This document shows positions 1 through 9,266 of a DNA stretch of 64,000 bases, piece after piece (position 1 is the stretch's first letter; every line of letters starts with the position of its first letter). This DNA comes from Cellulophaga sp. L1A9 (GTDB lineage: Bacteria; Bacteroidota; Bacteroidia; Flavobacteriales; Flavobacteriaceae). The position numbers and the translations under genes were made by a program. The notes under the pieces were generated by a model that was not told the origin of the DNA, searched no databases, and worked only from the letters and a program-made list of their open reading frames with translations. The stretch spans positions 1,426,001-1,490,000 of the forward strand of contig NZ_CP047027.1 in the NCBI RefSeq assembly GCF_009797025.1, given 5' to 3'.

Positions 1-1458
1 GGCTTTTTTGGTCTTTTTGAAGATAATCATGCTAATTTAAGCTGGAATTTTAACTTACTGCAAGAGTTGTATACCAATTACAGCATTGAACGATCGGAAG
101 ACAATTCTGTATTTGAACAGCTCAATGCCGCACCTATTTTCAGCGTACAAGAATCAAATGGTCCAAATGGCACCTCGCTATCCTACACGGATTCTATTCC
201 TAACAATAAAACATTTTACTATCGCATAAAAGGAAAAACAGCCTTCGGAGAAACGAGTCCACCTTCCGATGTAGTTTCAGGTAAAGCACAAGAAAATTTA
301 GCTTTTTCTCCAAGGATTACCCGAAAAGAAATCCCGACGGATTCTACAGCAACCCTCTTTTGGGAATTTGATCAAAAAGGAAATGATTTAATTACTGGTT
401 TTGAAGTGCACCGTGCGAACTCTGACGATGGTCCTTTTGAAGTCGTAAAAAAGAACATTTCTACTACAGCTCGTACAACAACGATTAATGGTTTAAAGAG
501 AGTAAATTATTTTACGGTCGTTGCTTTAGGAAAAAATGGAGTCAGGAGCGAATCTTTTGCTACTATGATTCAGCCGATAGATTCTACTCCCCCACTACCT
601 CCAATGGGATTAAGTGCTGCTTTAGACACAACAGGTATTTTACGCCTTAGTTGGAACAAAAATGCTGAAGAAGATTTAAAAGGATATCGAATATTCACAG
701 CTAATAATCCAGATGTGGAATTCAATGAAATAACTTCAAAAACGCATGTATCAGAAATATTTGTAGATACCATTCCAATAAAAAATTTAAATGAAAAAAT
801 CTATTTTAAAATTAAGGCCGAAGATTTCCGATACAATCAATCAAAATTTTCAGAAGTATTGATGGTTGACAAACCAGATATAAGTCCACCTTCCCCTCCT
901 TTTTTCAAACGATATTCCAGTAGTACTGACGGGATTGCACTTCAATGGACACCAAGTAGCAGTAAAGATGTGAATTCTCAAATAATTTACAGAAAAAATA
1001 ATGAAAAAACCGAGACTCTATGGGAACAAATTACAGAAATAAAATCAACCCTAGATAGCACATATACAGATAAATCTCTGCAAACAACAGGTTCTTATTC
1101 ATACACCATTATTGCTAAAGACAAGGTTGGTTTGGAAAGTTCAGTTACCGAGGCATTGACCTTGTTTTGGAATGGAAAGGGAATACAAGAAGAGGATATA
1201 AAATTCTCTGGCACTGTAGATCGCGAGTTACGTTTTATCAATCTTTCTTGGAAATTAAAAGATGTATCTATTGTTGAATATCGTTTATACCGTGGAGCCA
1301 CTAAAGACGATTTAAAATTATATAAAGTCATTGACGGTAGTTCTAAAAGTTACAACGATACACAGCTAGAAATTAATACGGAATACTGGTATGGCTTACA
1401 AGCTATATTGAATGGAGGAAGGACTAGTCCTATCAAAGAAATTAATTTAAAATATTAG
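1..1458 (+). CDS. Fibronectin type III repeat protein (5' end outside window)
   Basis: The reading frame is open from the first base to the TAG at 1456-1458, so the gene starts before the window; the TTG at 67 is only an internal codon. The visible ~485 residues are about five consecutive fibronectin type III-like beta-sandwich units, at roughly nt 70-290, 300-585, 590-870, 880-1170 and 1190-1458. They carry the usual linker prolines (TPPLPP, SPPSPP), core W, and Y-x-Y strands. No enzyme motif or C-terminal sorting signal is seen. Only 3 nt separate it from the next gene, so the two are probably co-transcribed. A cell-surface or periplasmic partner of the downstream adhesin-like protein is an inference from that spacing. 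Confidence 0.8.
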   Translation, partial: GFFGLFEDNHANLSWNFNLLQELYTNYSIERSEDNSVFEQLNAAPIFSVQESNGPNGTSLSYTDSIPNNKTFYYRIKGKTAFGETSPPSDVVSGKAQENLAFSPRITRKEIPTDSTATLFWEFDQKGNDLITGFEVHRANSDDGPFEVVKKNISTTARTTTINGLKRVNYFTVVALGKNGVRSESFATMIQPIDSTPPLPPMGLSAALDTTGILRLSWNKNAEEDLKGYRIFTANNPDVEFNEITSKTHVSEIFVDTIPIKNLNEKIYFKIKAEDFRYNQSKFSEVLMVDKPDISPPSPPFFKRYSSSTDGIALQWTPSSSKDVNSQIIYRKNNEKTETLWEQITEIKSTLDSTYTDKSLQTTGSYSYTIIAKDKVGLESSVTEALTLFWNGKGIQEEDIKFSGTVDRELRFINLSWKLKDVSIVEYRLYRGATKDDLKLYKVIDGSSKSYNDTQLEINTEYWYGLQAILNGGRTSPIKEINLKY

Positions 1459-1461
1459 GTT

Positions 1462-4400
1462 ATGATGAAGATTATAAATAGTTTATTAATTCTTTTTTTC
1501 TTCTTTTTTTTTACATGTTTACTTTTGGGTCAAACTACAAATTACAAAATAGAATATAATATAGAACATAATATGTATGATTATCCAAGTGATGATACAG
1601 ATGATGATGATTTTTCAGAATTAACAATTCGCTTTGCTTCTTCCAATATAATTATATATAATCAACAGCTTTATAGCCAAGTTGGAAAGACCACTATATT
1701 TGATGATGTAATTACTACCTCTAACCCAGAAACATCACTAACTTACTTCTATGATACTGAATGCCCTCAAAACAACTGGCAACCCTTTAATAAAACTGTT
1801 AACCATTTGTCTACAGGATGTAGGCAAGATATACTATCTAGTGAAATACAAGATTGGAGTCCTTGTGTAGATCTCGTTCATAACTATAGTCGAATAGTGC
1901 AACTTTCCAGTACTTTACGAGTATCAGCGATAAACATCAATGATTGTGACCCATTCACTATTCAGGTTGCAGAATGTGAAGATATACCTCTATCCTATGC
2001 CTTAGATTACTCATTAACAAATACACTGGGCAATGTAATAGCTGATGGAGAACTATCACCTTATAGTCTAAAATCCTCTAGATTCACCTTCGATTTAGCA
2101 GATGTTACAACAATAAATGGAAATGATTTAGGAACAATAACTATAACAGCACGGTTTGTAGCTGATGAAAATTCTCAAGAGAGCAGGCATTTTTTAAAAT
2201 GGGTCGGAGATATAATAGCCTGCTCCCCAGAACTCCAAAGTACCAGTAAAACTGACGAGACCTGTTTTGACGCTAAAGATGGTAGCGTAACCCTTACTTT
2301 TGATGGAGATGTTGATACAGCCAATAACTATGCGATGCGATATTTCGTATACGAAGGTGATCCGACAATTTTCCCTGAAAATCGTTTGACAGATGTTAAT
2401 CAACCCGTTTTAACAGGAATTCAAGTTTTAGCAGATCCTTTCATTACACTTGACACTAATTTTCAGGGAACCTATTCTGGATTAGAACGAGGTTCATATT
2501 TTATTGTTTATCAAGAAGTAGATTATTCAACCACTCCAGTTTCTGTAAAAAGTGGAGAAATAACACCGCAATTCACAATTGCTAGCCCCTCTCAAGTAAT
2601 TACTACTGGTACTTTTACTGCAGCAAGTTGTGGTAATCCTGCAGAAATTGCGTTTGCTGCTTCGGGTGGTGGTACGCCTAACGGTAACGCTCCTAGTGGC
2701 TATACATATCAATACAGTATAAATGATAGAACAAACTGGCAGCAAGCATCCAACCCTTTACTAATTACGCCGACTGCGAACCAACAAACCGTTTATGTGA
2801 GCGCTGTTGTTGTAGGGAGTACCGATTGTTATGGCACAGAATTATCCTATACCATTGCCCCAAGCACACCATCACTATCTATATCTTCTAATCCAACATT
2901 TGTTCCGCCTACGACGGATAACAGTACTGACGGTTCCATTCGAATAGAAATTGAAAATGGCTCACCTGGCTTTACCTATATCCTCAGTAAATTAAATAGT
3001 GCTACGAATACTTTTGTACCCGTTCAAAACGTTTCGAGTTCGTTTACTACAGTAGACTTCTTAGCAATTAATATTGGTACCTATAGCATTACCGTAACCG
3101 ATGCGGATGGCTGTCCACAAACTTCAGAAAATAGTGTGGTAACCAAAGAAACAATTCCACTTATCACCAATAATCCTACTACCGAAATCACTTGTTTTAA
3201 TAGCGCTGATGGTCGTGTAAGTGCTGCAATTTCAGGATTTAACACCAATTATAAATACCAATGGATCAGTAATGGTAGTGCTTCAGCAATTTTAACAGAG
3301 TCCGCTCCAATACAGTCCCTTTCCAATTTGAATACTGGAGGAACCTACACACTTCGCGTAGCTTCTGGCAGACTCTCTGACGCAGCCTTTTCTATGGCAA
3401 CAAATTATAACGAGGTAAGTTTTACGCTTGCTACCCCTGCACTAGTAACTATTAATAGTGCGCTCCCTAATAATACAAACTGTAATGGTAGTACTGACGG
3501 GTCTATTGTTCTAGACGTTTCCGGAGGAACAGCATATGAATACGCTATCGGAAATACACCTACAGATTGGCTGCCTTTGAGCAGCAATACCATCAATAAT
3601 TTAAGTGCCGGAAGCTATATCGTTACTATTAGAAATGAGAACGGGTGCGAATCACAACCTTCCTCTTCTATTTTCATTGATGAACCTAGCCTTTTAGAAG
3701 TTAATGAAGTTCCAAATAGTAGGCAAGATGCTACAACTAACGGAGGAAACGATGGAGCTATCTTCATTGATGTTACTGGCGGTGTAGCACCCTATACCTT
3801 TAATTGGACTGGACCAAATGGCTATTCTTCAACAAACCAAAACCTAAGTTTCTTGACTACGGGCGACTATTATCTTACGCTAACCGATGCCAATTTATGT
3901 ACGCAAAATTTAGGACCTATATTTATTAACGAACCAGGTCCATTAGCCATCACCTCCCTCGACCCTACCCATGTGCTATGTAAAGGCGAAGATTCTGGAA
4001 GTATTACCGCCTTAGTAACTGGTCTCCCTCCTTTTAATTATGAGTGGAGTAAGGATGGAGACCCTAGTTTTACGGCTCCTAATCAACCGACAATTTCTGG
4101 CTTATCCTTTGGAATTTATAATCTCGTATTATCGGATGCCACTGGAGACCCTTCCGTGACGCAATCTGTAACACTTACGGAACCTGCTGAAATTTTATCA
4201 GCTGCCTCTGCCACAAATACTGTAACATGTTTTAATGGTTCAGATGGGGAAATTACGATTATAGCTACTGGAGGTACTTCACCATATCAATATAATTTCG
4301 ATACTGGTTTAGGGTTTCAAAATAATCCAACTCTTGGAAATCTTGCTACGGGAACCTTTTCAAATATTATTGTCCAAGATGCTAATGGATGTACCTACAC

Positions 4401-6399
4401 CTTAGCTGATATTTTTGTTAATCAAGCAACAGAAATAAATATTGCTACAGATCATGTATTAAATATCTCTGAAGCTGGAGAAACCGATGGCGCCCTTTAC
4501 ACCACTACAACAGGTGGGAATCTACCTTATACATACTCTTGGTCAGGACCGGACAGTTATTCCGCGACAACTAAAGATATTACCGGATTAACATTAGGTC
4601 TTTATACGCTTACAGTTACTGATGCCAATAATTGTTCTACTGATAAATTATTCAACATTACGGAACCAGGCGAACTAATTGTTGATGTGCAGCAAACAAT
4701 TTTCTTAAACTGTAATGCAGAAACTACGGGGGAAATTACTGCCGATGTACAAGGAGGTGTTCTTAACTACACCTATGAATGGCACCAAATAATTAATGGA
4801 AATGATATCTCCCTAAGTGAGACCTCACCTATTTTGGGCGATTTACCAGCTGGTAGTTATTATTTGGTGGTTACTGATGCGAATGCTATATCCAGAACCT
4901 CATCAACAGTTATTATTACCGAACCAGAAGAATTACTAGCTACGCTAATTAATAAAGTTGATGTGCTATGTAGTGGAGAAGCTACAGGAAGTATTGACGT
5001 AGCAATAATTGGTGGTACTGCTCCATATACTTTCTATTGGAATAATACATTAAGCACACAAAATCTTGATGCACTACCTGCGGGCGACTATTATTTTGAT
5101 GTTATTGATGCCAATGGATGTTCTGACCAACTAGAAATTACTATTGAAGCTCCATTAAATCCGTTATCCATCAGCACAGAAACGGTTGTAGATGCTTCTC
5201 AATATCAAGGTACAGATGGAAGTATTTCTATTGAATTGTCTGGTGGTGCTCCTGCTTATACGATAGCATGGACTAAAGTTTCTGACAATACCTTTATCAG
5301 TTCTGAAAATAGTATAAATAATTTAACTGCTGGTGACTATCAAGTACTCGTGACAGATACTAACGGTTGTTCCTTAACAGAAGTATTCACTGTTAAACAA
5401 CCTGATATAATCGAAGAAACCATAATCGCACCTATTTGTGCAGGTGGTACGGATGGAAGTATTAGTCTTATCGTAAATAAAGGCAATGGTGCTTTTACAT
5501 TTAGTTGGAATACTGGAGCAACTACCGCCAATATTGATAATTTAAGTGCAGGAGAATATACGGTATTGATTACTGGTTTTGACGCTCCTATTTCTAGAAC
5601 GTACGTGGTTGAAGATCCATTACCTATTCAAGTGAATTTAGGAGATGACAGGGTACTCTGCGAGGGTCAAGTTTTAACCCTTGATGCTAGCGTAGAAAAT
5701 CCGGATGCTACTTACCTATGGACAGCAGATAATGGCTTCTCTAGTACAGAAGCTATCGTCACATTATCTGAACGAGGTAGCTACACGCTAAGTATTTCAA
5801 CGGCTACCGGTTGTACCGTAACAGGAACGATTACTATTGATGTGAGTACTGAAGAAATTAGCGCAGAATTAGCAGCATCGTCTCAAGTATTCGTGGGAGA
5901 ATCCTTGATATTAGTAGATATTAGCTACCCACTTCCTGAATCTATGGAATGGATCATTCCCGACAATGCAACAATAATTACCAGTACTACTGATGAAGCA
6001 GAAATTACTTTTGATACGCCCGGAGAATACGAGATAGGGATCATTACCCAAAGAGGATCGTGTACTGAAATTCAAACTAAAAAAGTATTGGTTCTCAATA
6101 ATGATCCAACGGTGGGTGCTGTGGATACTGAAAACGGACAAAAACTTGTAGAAGATTTTATCCTGTACCCTAATCCAACCTCTGGGATTTTCAATGCTCA
6201 AATTACAATGAGTGAAGTTGGTGCTATTAGTATTAAAGTATTCAGTTTTGCTAATAACAATCAAATAACTATTGTCAAAGAAAAAGGAAAAGCTACGTAC
6301 GATATCCCTTTTGATCTTTCAATCATGCCAGCAGGTGTGTATGCTGTACTTCTAGAAACACCTTATGGAACATCCCTAAGAAAAATAATTATCAAATAA
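1462..6399 (+). CDS. SprB-repeat surface protein with type IX secretion sorting domain
   Basis: A 1645-residue secreted protein. An N-terminal signal peptide (about residues 1-24, with a run of Phe) is followed by a unique region and then about a dozen SprB-type repeats of 80-100 residues. Each repeat carries a variant of C-x-G-x-x-DG-x-I near its start, GG-x-x-PY in the middle and G-x-Y-x-x-x-V-x-DANGC near its end. Two PKD/Ig-like units follow at about 1390-1560. The last ~80 residues fit a type A T9SS sorting domain (LYPNPTSG, then GVYAV and a basic end). The SprB family includes the gliding adhesin of Flavobacterium johnsoniae, but this protein is far shorter and no sprC/D/F-like neighbours are seen, so a surface-adhesin role is inferred. 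Start: first ATG of an ATGATG pair, 3 nt after the previous stop. Confidence 0.85.
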   Translation: MMKIINSLLILFFFFFFTCLLLGQTTNYKIEYNIEHNMYDYPSDDTDDDDFSELTIRFASSNIIIYNQQLYSQVGKTTIFDDVITTSNPETSLTYFYDTECPQNNWQPFNKTVNHLSTGCRQDILSSEIQDWSPCVDLVHNYSRIVQLSSTLRVSAININDCDPFTIQVAECEDIPLSYALDYSLTNTLGNVIADGELSPYSLKSSRFTFDLADVTTINGNDLGTITITARFVADENSQESRHFLKWVGDIIACSPELQSTSKTDETCFDAKDGSVTLTFDGDVDTANNYAMRYFVYEGDPTIFPENRLTDVNQPVLTGIQVLADPFITLDTNFQGTYSGLERGSYFIVYQEVDYSTTPVSVKSGEITPQFTIASPSQVITTGTFTAASCGNPAEIAFAASGGGTPNGNAPSGYTYQYSINDRTNWQQASNPLLITPTANQQTVYVSAVVVGSTDCYGTELSYTIAPSTPSLSISSNPTFVPPTTDNSTDGSIRIEIENGSPGFTYILSKLNSATNTFVPVQNVSSSFTTVDFLAINIGTYSITVTDADGCPQTSENSVVTKETIPLITNNPTTEITCFNSADGRVSAAISGFNTNYKYQWISNGSASAILTESAPIQSLSNLNTGGTYTLRVASGRLSDAAFSMATNYNEVSFTLATPALVTINSALPNNTNCNGSTDGSIVLDVSGGTAYEYAIGNTPTDWLPLSSNTINNLSAGSYIVTIRNENGCESQPSSSIFIDEPSLLEVNEVPNSRQDATTNGGNDGAIFIDVTGGVAPYTFNWTGPNGYSSTNQNLSFLTTGDYYLTLTDANLCTQNLGPIFINEPGPLAITSLDPTHVLCKGEDSGSITALVTGLPPFNYEWSKDGDPSFTAPNQPTISGLSFGIYNLVLSDATGDPSVTQSVTLTEPAEILSAASATNTVTCFNGSDGEITIIATGGTSPYQYNFDTGLGFQNNPTLGNLATGTFSNIIVQDANGCTYTLADIFVNQATEINIATDHVLNISEAGETDGALYTTTTGGNLPYTYSWSGPDSYSATTKDITGLTLGLYTLTVTDANNCSTDKLFNITEPGELIVDVQQTIFLNCNAETTGEITADVQGGVLNYTYEWHQIINGNDISLSETSPILGDLPAGSYYLVVTDANAISRTSSTVIITEPEELLATLINKVDVLCSGEATGSIDVAIIGGTAPYTFYWNNTLSTQNLDALPAGDYYFDVIDANGCSDQLEITIEAPLNPLSISTETVVDASQYQGTDGSISIELSGGAPAYTIAWTKVSDNTFISSENSINNLTAGDYQVLVTDTNGCSLTEVFTVKQPDIIEETIIAPICAGGTDGSISLIVNKGNGAFTFSWNTGATTANIDNLSAGEYTVLITGFDAPISRTYVVEDPLPIQVNLGDDRVLCEGQVLTLDASVENPDATYLWTADNGFSSTEAIVTLSERGSYTLSISTATGCTVTGTITIDVSTEEISAELAASSQVFVGESLILVDISYPLPESMEWIIPDNATIITSTTDEAEITFDTPGEYEIGIITQRGSCTEIQTKKVLVLNNDPTVGAVDTENGQKLVEDFILYPNPTSGIFNAQITMSEVGAISIKVFSFANNNQITIVKEKGKATYDIPFDLSIMPAGVYAVLLETPYGTSLRKIIIK
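1493..1512 (+). repeat. T7 and T9 homopolymer tracts in the signal-peptide codons
   Basis: Within the start of the SprB-repeat gene, a run of seven T (1493-1499) and a run of nine T (1504-1512) encode the Phe-rich core of the signal peptide. Slippage by one base would shift the frame close to the N-terminus and abolish the full protein. This is the geometry of a contingency (phase-variable) locus, but variation itself cannot be seen in one sequence. Confidence 0.5.
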
Positions 6400-6440
6400 C
6401 ATAGTATACTTACATTAAAAATCTAAAAAACTATAATGAC

Positions 6441-6495
6441 ATACTGTGCGTAGAACACCCCTGCCTATCGGCTGTCCCCTCAAGGGGACAATTCT
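6441..6495 (+). repeat. 55-nt direct repeat, copy 1
   Basis: Matches 6635-6689 at an offset of 194 nt with about three mismatches. The core contains GTCCCC-TCAA-GGGGAC, a perfect 6-bp hairpin with a 4-nt loop. No transposase or tRNA lies nearby. It is probably a dispersed hairpin-bearing repeat; its family was not identified. Confidence 0.7.
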
Positions 6496-6634
6496 TAGTG
6501 GAAACATTTTTCCTGCCTAAAAAAACCCACATTTGAAGGGGCGGCATAGCGTGAGCTATGAGCGAGCTATAGCTATGGCGGGGGATGTAAAAAGGTTCAA
6601 GAAAAAAAAGTAGGTTGAAACATAATAGCATAAA

Positions 6635-6689
6635 ATACTGTGCGCAGAACACCCCTGCCTATCGGCTGTCCCCTCAAAGGGACAATTCC
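6635..6689 (+). repeat. 55-nt direct repeat, copy 2
   Basis: Second copy of the element at 6441-6495. One arm of the internal hairpin has changed (CAAGGGGAC to CAAAGGGAC), weakening the stem by one pair. It ends about 90 nt before the M61 peptidase start codon. Confidence 0.7.
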
Positions 6690-6781
6690 TAATAGATACA
6701 TTTCTTACGGAAATAAATACTGTGAGCCCACTTTTTCTCTTAATTGAAAATACTATCTTAGTCCACCTAAATAGTATTTAA

Positions 6782-8590
6782 ATGAAACCACTACTCTTAC
6801 TCGCTACATTCCTTTTTTCAATTAGCAACATTGCACAAACCAATAGTTATACCATTTCTTTTGAAAATGCCGTGCACCACGAAGCAGAAATCACTGCTAT
6901 ATTCCCAGAAGTTACTTCAGAAATTTTTAGTGTTCGCATGAGTAGAACATCTCCAGGAAGGTATGCTTTGCATGAGTTTGCTAAAAACATCTACGCTGTT
7001 AGAGCAACAGATAGCAAAGGAAAAACTCTGACTATTGAACGCCCAAACCCATATCAATGGGATATTTCTGGACATGATGGCACCGTAAACATTAGCTATA
7101 CACTATTCGCAGATCGTGCAGATGGCACCTATTCTCAGATTGATGAAACCCATGCACATTTAAATATTCCAGCTACCTTTATGTATGCTCCTGAATTTTC
7201 CGAACGCAAGATTACAGTAGATTTCAATCCTAGAGAAGATCTAAATTGGAAAATAGCTACACAACTGCCTTTGGTTGCTAACAACACCTATAGCGCAGAC
7301 AACCTTCAATATTTTATGGATAGCCCTACGGAGTTGAGTAATTTTGGAATGCGCGAATTTGAGGTTACGGAAGCAAATGGGAAAAAGAAAAATATCCGCT
7401 TTGTATTGCATCATAATGGAACTGAAGCCGAACTAGATACCTATTTTGAGAAAATTAAAAAGACTGTTTTGGCTGAAAAAGAAGTTTTCGGGGAGCTTGC
7501 AGATTTTGATTATGGTACCTATACTTTTTTAGCTTGTTATATTCCTAATGCTTCTGGTGACGGAATGGAACACAGAAATTCTACCATCCTTACCAATACA
7601 CGAAGTCTTGCAGATGGCGGAATGGAAAAAAATATAGGAACCGTTTCTCATGAATTTTTTCATAGTTGGAATGTAGAACGCATCAGACCAAAAAGCTTAG
7701 AGCCTTTTAATTTTGAAGAAGCTAATATGAGTGGTGCGTTATGGTTTGCAGAAGGGTTTACCAGCTATTACACGAATCTTATATTATGTAGAACCAACCT
7801 GATTACCAATCAAGAATATGTTGAAGGTTTAACGGGCACCTTTAATTATGTGTGGAATTCTCCTGCAAGAACATTTTTTAATCCTATAGAAATGAGCTAC
7901 CAAGCTCCTTTTGTAGACGCAGCTACCTCCGTAGATCCTGTAAACCGAGAAAATACGTTTATATCTTATTATTCATACGGAAGTATTTTAGGCCTTGCTT
8001 TAGATTTATCCCTGAGAGAAAAAGGCTTGAATTTAGACGATTTTATGAAATTGGTATGGACTACCTACGGCAAAAATGAGATTCCGTATACGATAAATAA
8101 CCTTAACGAAAGCTTGAATACCTATGCAGGGAAGGCTTTTGGTGATGCCTTTTTTGATAACTATATTTATAAGAGTGACATGCCAAACTATACTGCGTTG
8201 TTTGAAACCGTTGGTGTACGCTTAAAACAAGAGACACAGATTCCAAGTTTTGGCGCTATCGTGGCTATCAATACAAAAATGCAAGGAGAAATAAAACGAA
8301 ATACTACGATAGGGAGTCCTGCCTATTTAGGCGGCCTAGATAAAGGTGATTTTATTACCCAAGTAAACGGACAAGCGTTACCGAGCACAACCAATTTTGA
8401 AGACTATATTAAAACATTCAAAATAGGAACGGAATTAGAAATTGATTTTCTTAGAAATAATATCCCGCAAAAAACAACTGTAAAGCTTGCTTCTAGTCCG
8501 GAGTATAGTATTGAACTCCTAGAAAAGCAAAATAAAAAACCATCGAAAAAGATATTAAAAAACAGAACTGCGTGGCTTACGATACAATAA
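6782..8590 (+). CDS. Peptidase M61 family protein with PDZ domain
   Basis: A 602-residue exported metallopeptidase of the M61 (glycyl aminopeptidase) family. An N-terminal signal peptide (about 1-20) precedes the M61 beta-sandwich N-domain. The zinc site is HEFFH at residues 290-294, with the third ligand E324 in the WFAEGFTSYY block, the spacing expected for a gluzincin. A PDZ domain occupies about residues 485-575 (SPAYLGGLDKGD, then VNG). The length is normal for the family. M61 enzymes are periplasmic or cell-surface aminopeptidases; the natural substrate is unknown. The ATG at 6782 opens directly on the signal peptide. The gene stands alone and ends at a strong convergent hairpin. Confidence 0.9.
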   Translation: MKPLLLLATFLFSISNIAQTNSYTISFENAVHHEAEITAIFPEVTSEIFSVRMSRTSPGRYALHEFAKNIYAVRATDSKGKTLTIERPNPYQWDISGHDGTVNISYTLFADRADGTYSQIDETHAHLNIPATFMYAPEFSERKITVDFNPREDLNWKIATQLPLVANNTYSADNLQYFMDSPTELSNFGMREFEVTEANGKKKNIRFVLHHNGTEAELDTYFEKIKKTVLAEKEVFGELADFDYGTYTFLACYIPNASGDGMEHRNSTILTNTRSLADGGMEKNIGTVSHEFFHSWNVERIRPKSLEPFNFEEANMSGALWFAEGFTSYYTNLILCRTNLITNQEYVEGLTGTFNYVWNSPARTFFNPIEMSYQAPFVDAATSVDPVNRENTFISYYSYGSILGLALDLSLREKGLNLDDFMKLVWTTYGKNEIPYTINNLNESLNTYAGKAFGDAFFDNYIYKSDMPNYTALFETVGVRLKQETQIPSFGAIVAINTKMQGEIKRNTTIGSPAYLGGLDKGDFITQVNGQALPSTTNFEDYIKTFKIGTELEIDFLRNNIPQKTTVKLASSPEYSIELLEKQNKKPSKKILKNRTAWLTIQ

Positions 8591-8598
8591 CATATTAG

Positions 8599-8639
8599 GA
8601 TTCACAAAGATTTCTCAAAATGAGGGATCTTTGTGAATC
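8599..8639. terminator. Convergent hairpin terminator
   Basis: GATTCACAAAGAT at 8599-8611 pairs perfectly with 8627-8639: a 13-bp stem with a 15-nt loop, inside which CTCA and TGAG can also pair. It lies between the stop codons of the M61 gene (+) and the small basic protein gene (-), so it can serve both strands. A long U tract is lacking on either side. Confidence 0.65.
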
Positions 8640-8673
8640 ACAATTAATATTGAATTAGAACCGTTCGTTGTAT

Positions 8674-8979
8674 TTACTCTAAAACAAAAACGACATTACG
8701 CTTCACTTTTGAAGCCGTAGTTTTTTTCATTTTAGACGCTATCAATTTTGAATACGCCAATTGATTCGCTGCTATTTGCTGTAAATCTTGCGATAATGGT
8801 TTCGATTTCTTTTTGGCTTCAACCGTTTCCGTAATTTGCTTTTTAGGTGAACCTTTAAAAAAATTAATACCGAACTCCGCCAGAATATGGTCTAAACTGT
8901 TCGTGGTTTGCTTTTTCGAAATTTTCAATTCGCGCTTAGAAGTGCCTTTAAACTCCTTTTTAAATAAAGTAGAAAACAT
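8674..8979 (-). CDS. Small basic protein of unknown function
   Basis: A 101-residue, strongly Lys-rich protein with no signal peptide or membrane segment and no recognised domain. It is probably a soluble cytoplasmic protein, largely helical in the second half (about residues 60-90, SQDLQQIAANQLAYSKLIASK). Coding on the minus strand is supported by an uninterrupted ATG-to-stop frame, the convergent terminator just past its stop, and the absence of any competing plus-strand frame. The charge would suit nucleic-acid or ribosome contact, but nothing in the sequence proves it. Confidence 0.6.
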   Translation of the reverse strand: MFSTLFKKEFKGTSKRELKISKKQTTNSLDHILAEFGINFFKGSPKKQITETVEAKKKSKPLSQDLQQIAANQLAYSKLIASKMKKTTASKVKRNVVFVLE

Positions 8980-9224
8980 AAGTGGTTAATTTGGGTTCTG
9001 TAAAGTTAACGAAACATTTTAAATAATCGTACAAAAAACAAATAAAATTAAAGAATTTTCCTACAAAATAAACAAGCACACCATAGACAACTCATTATCT
9101 GAAGATTAGAAGCTAGGCTGTTGAATAGGGAAAACATTAGTGCTGTGATAAAATCAAAAATAAAATTGATTGTAGTAAGTCGCTTAAAAATGCCCGAATT
9201 ACAAAAGTTATATTTTGAGAATTT

Positions 9225-9247
9225 AGGGGTTATCTATATATTCCCCT
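9225..9247 (+). promoter_or_regulatory. Weak hairpin ahead of the antiterminator gene
   Basis: AGGGG (9225-9229) can pair with CCCCT (9243-9247), and a short T run follows, about 20 nt before the antiterminator start codon. The 5-bp stem has a 13-nt loop. It could be a weak attenuator of the regulator gene, but a chance pairing is quite possible. Confidence 0.25.
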
Positions 9248-9266
9248 TTTATTAAGAGAAGTTTCT

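Larger units (their letters stand above)
6400..6781. other. Intergenic region with repeat elements
   Basis: This 382-nt gap between the SprB-repeat gene and the peptidase gene holds no credible gene. It contains two copies of a 55-nt direct repeat (listed separately). Between them, at about 6535-6590, lies a GC-richer piece with nested short inverted repeats, for example CATAGC (6545-6550) pairing with GCTATG (6555-6560), and repeated AGCTAT words. The composition differs sharply from the AT-rich surroundings, which suggests a dispersed repeat element. No clear promoter octamer was found for the downstream gene. Confidence 0.55.

Noticed and set aside
2200..5620. DNA tandem repeat or CRISPR-like array in the SprB-repeat gene
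   Set aside because: The repeats are at protein level only, variable in length and sequence; no regular DNA repeat-spacer pattern exists.
6431..6652. 73-codon minus-strand frame in the repeat region
   Set aside because: It runs through both direct-repeat copies and the palindromic segment, has no recognisable domain, and is best explained by repeat DNA.
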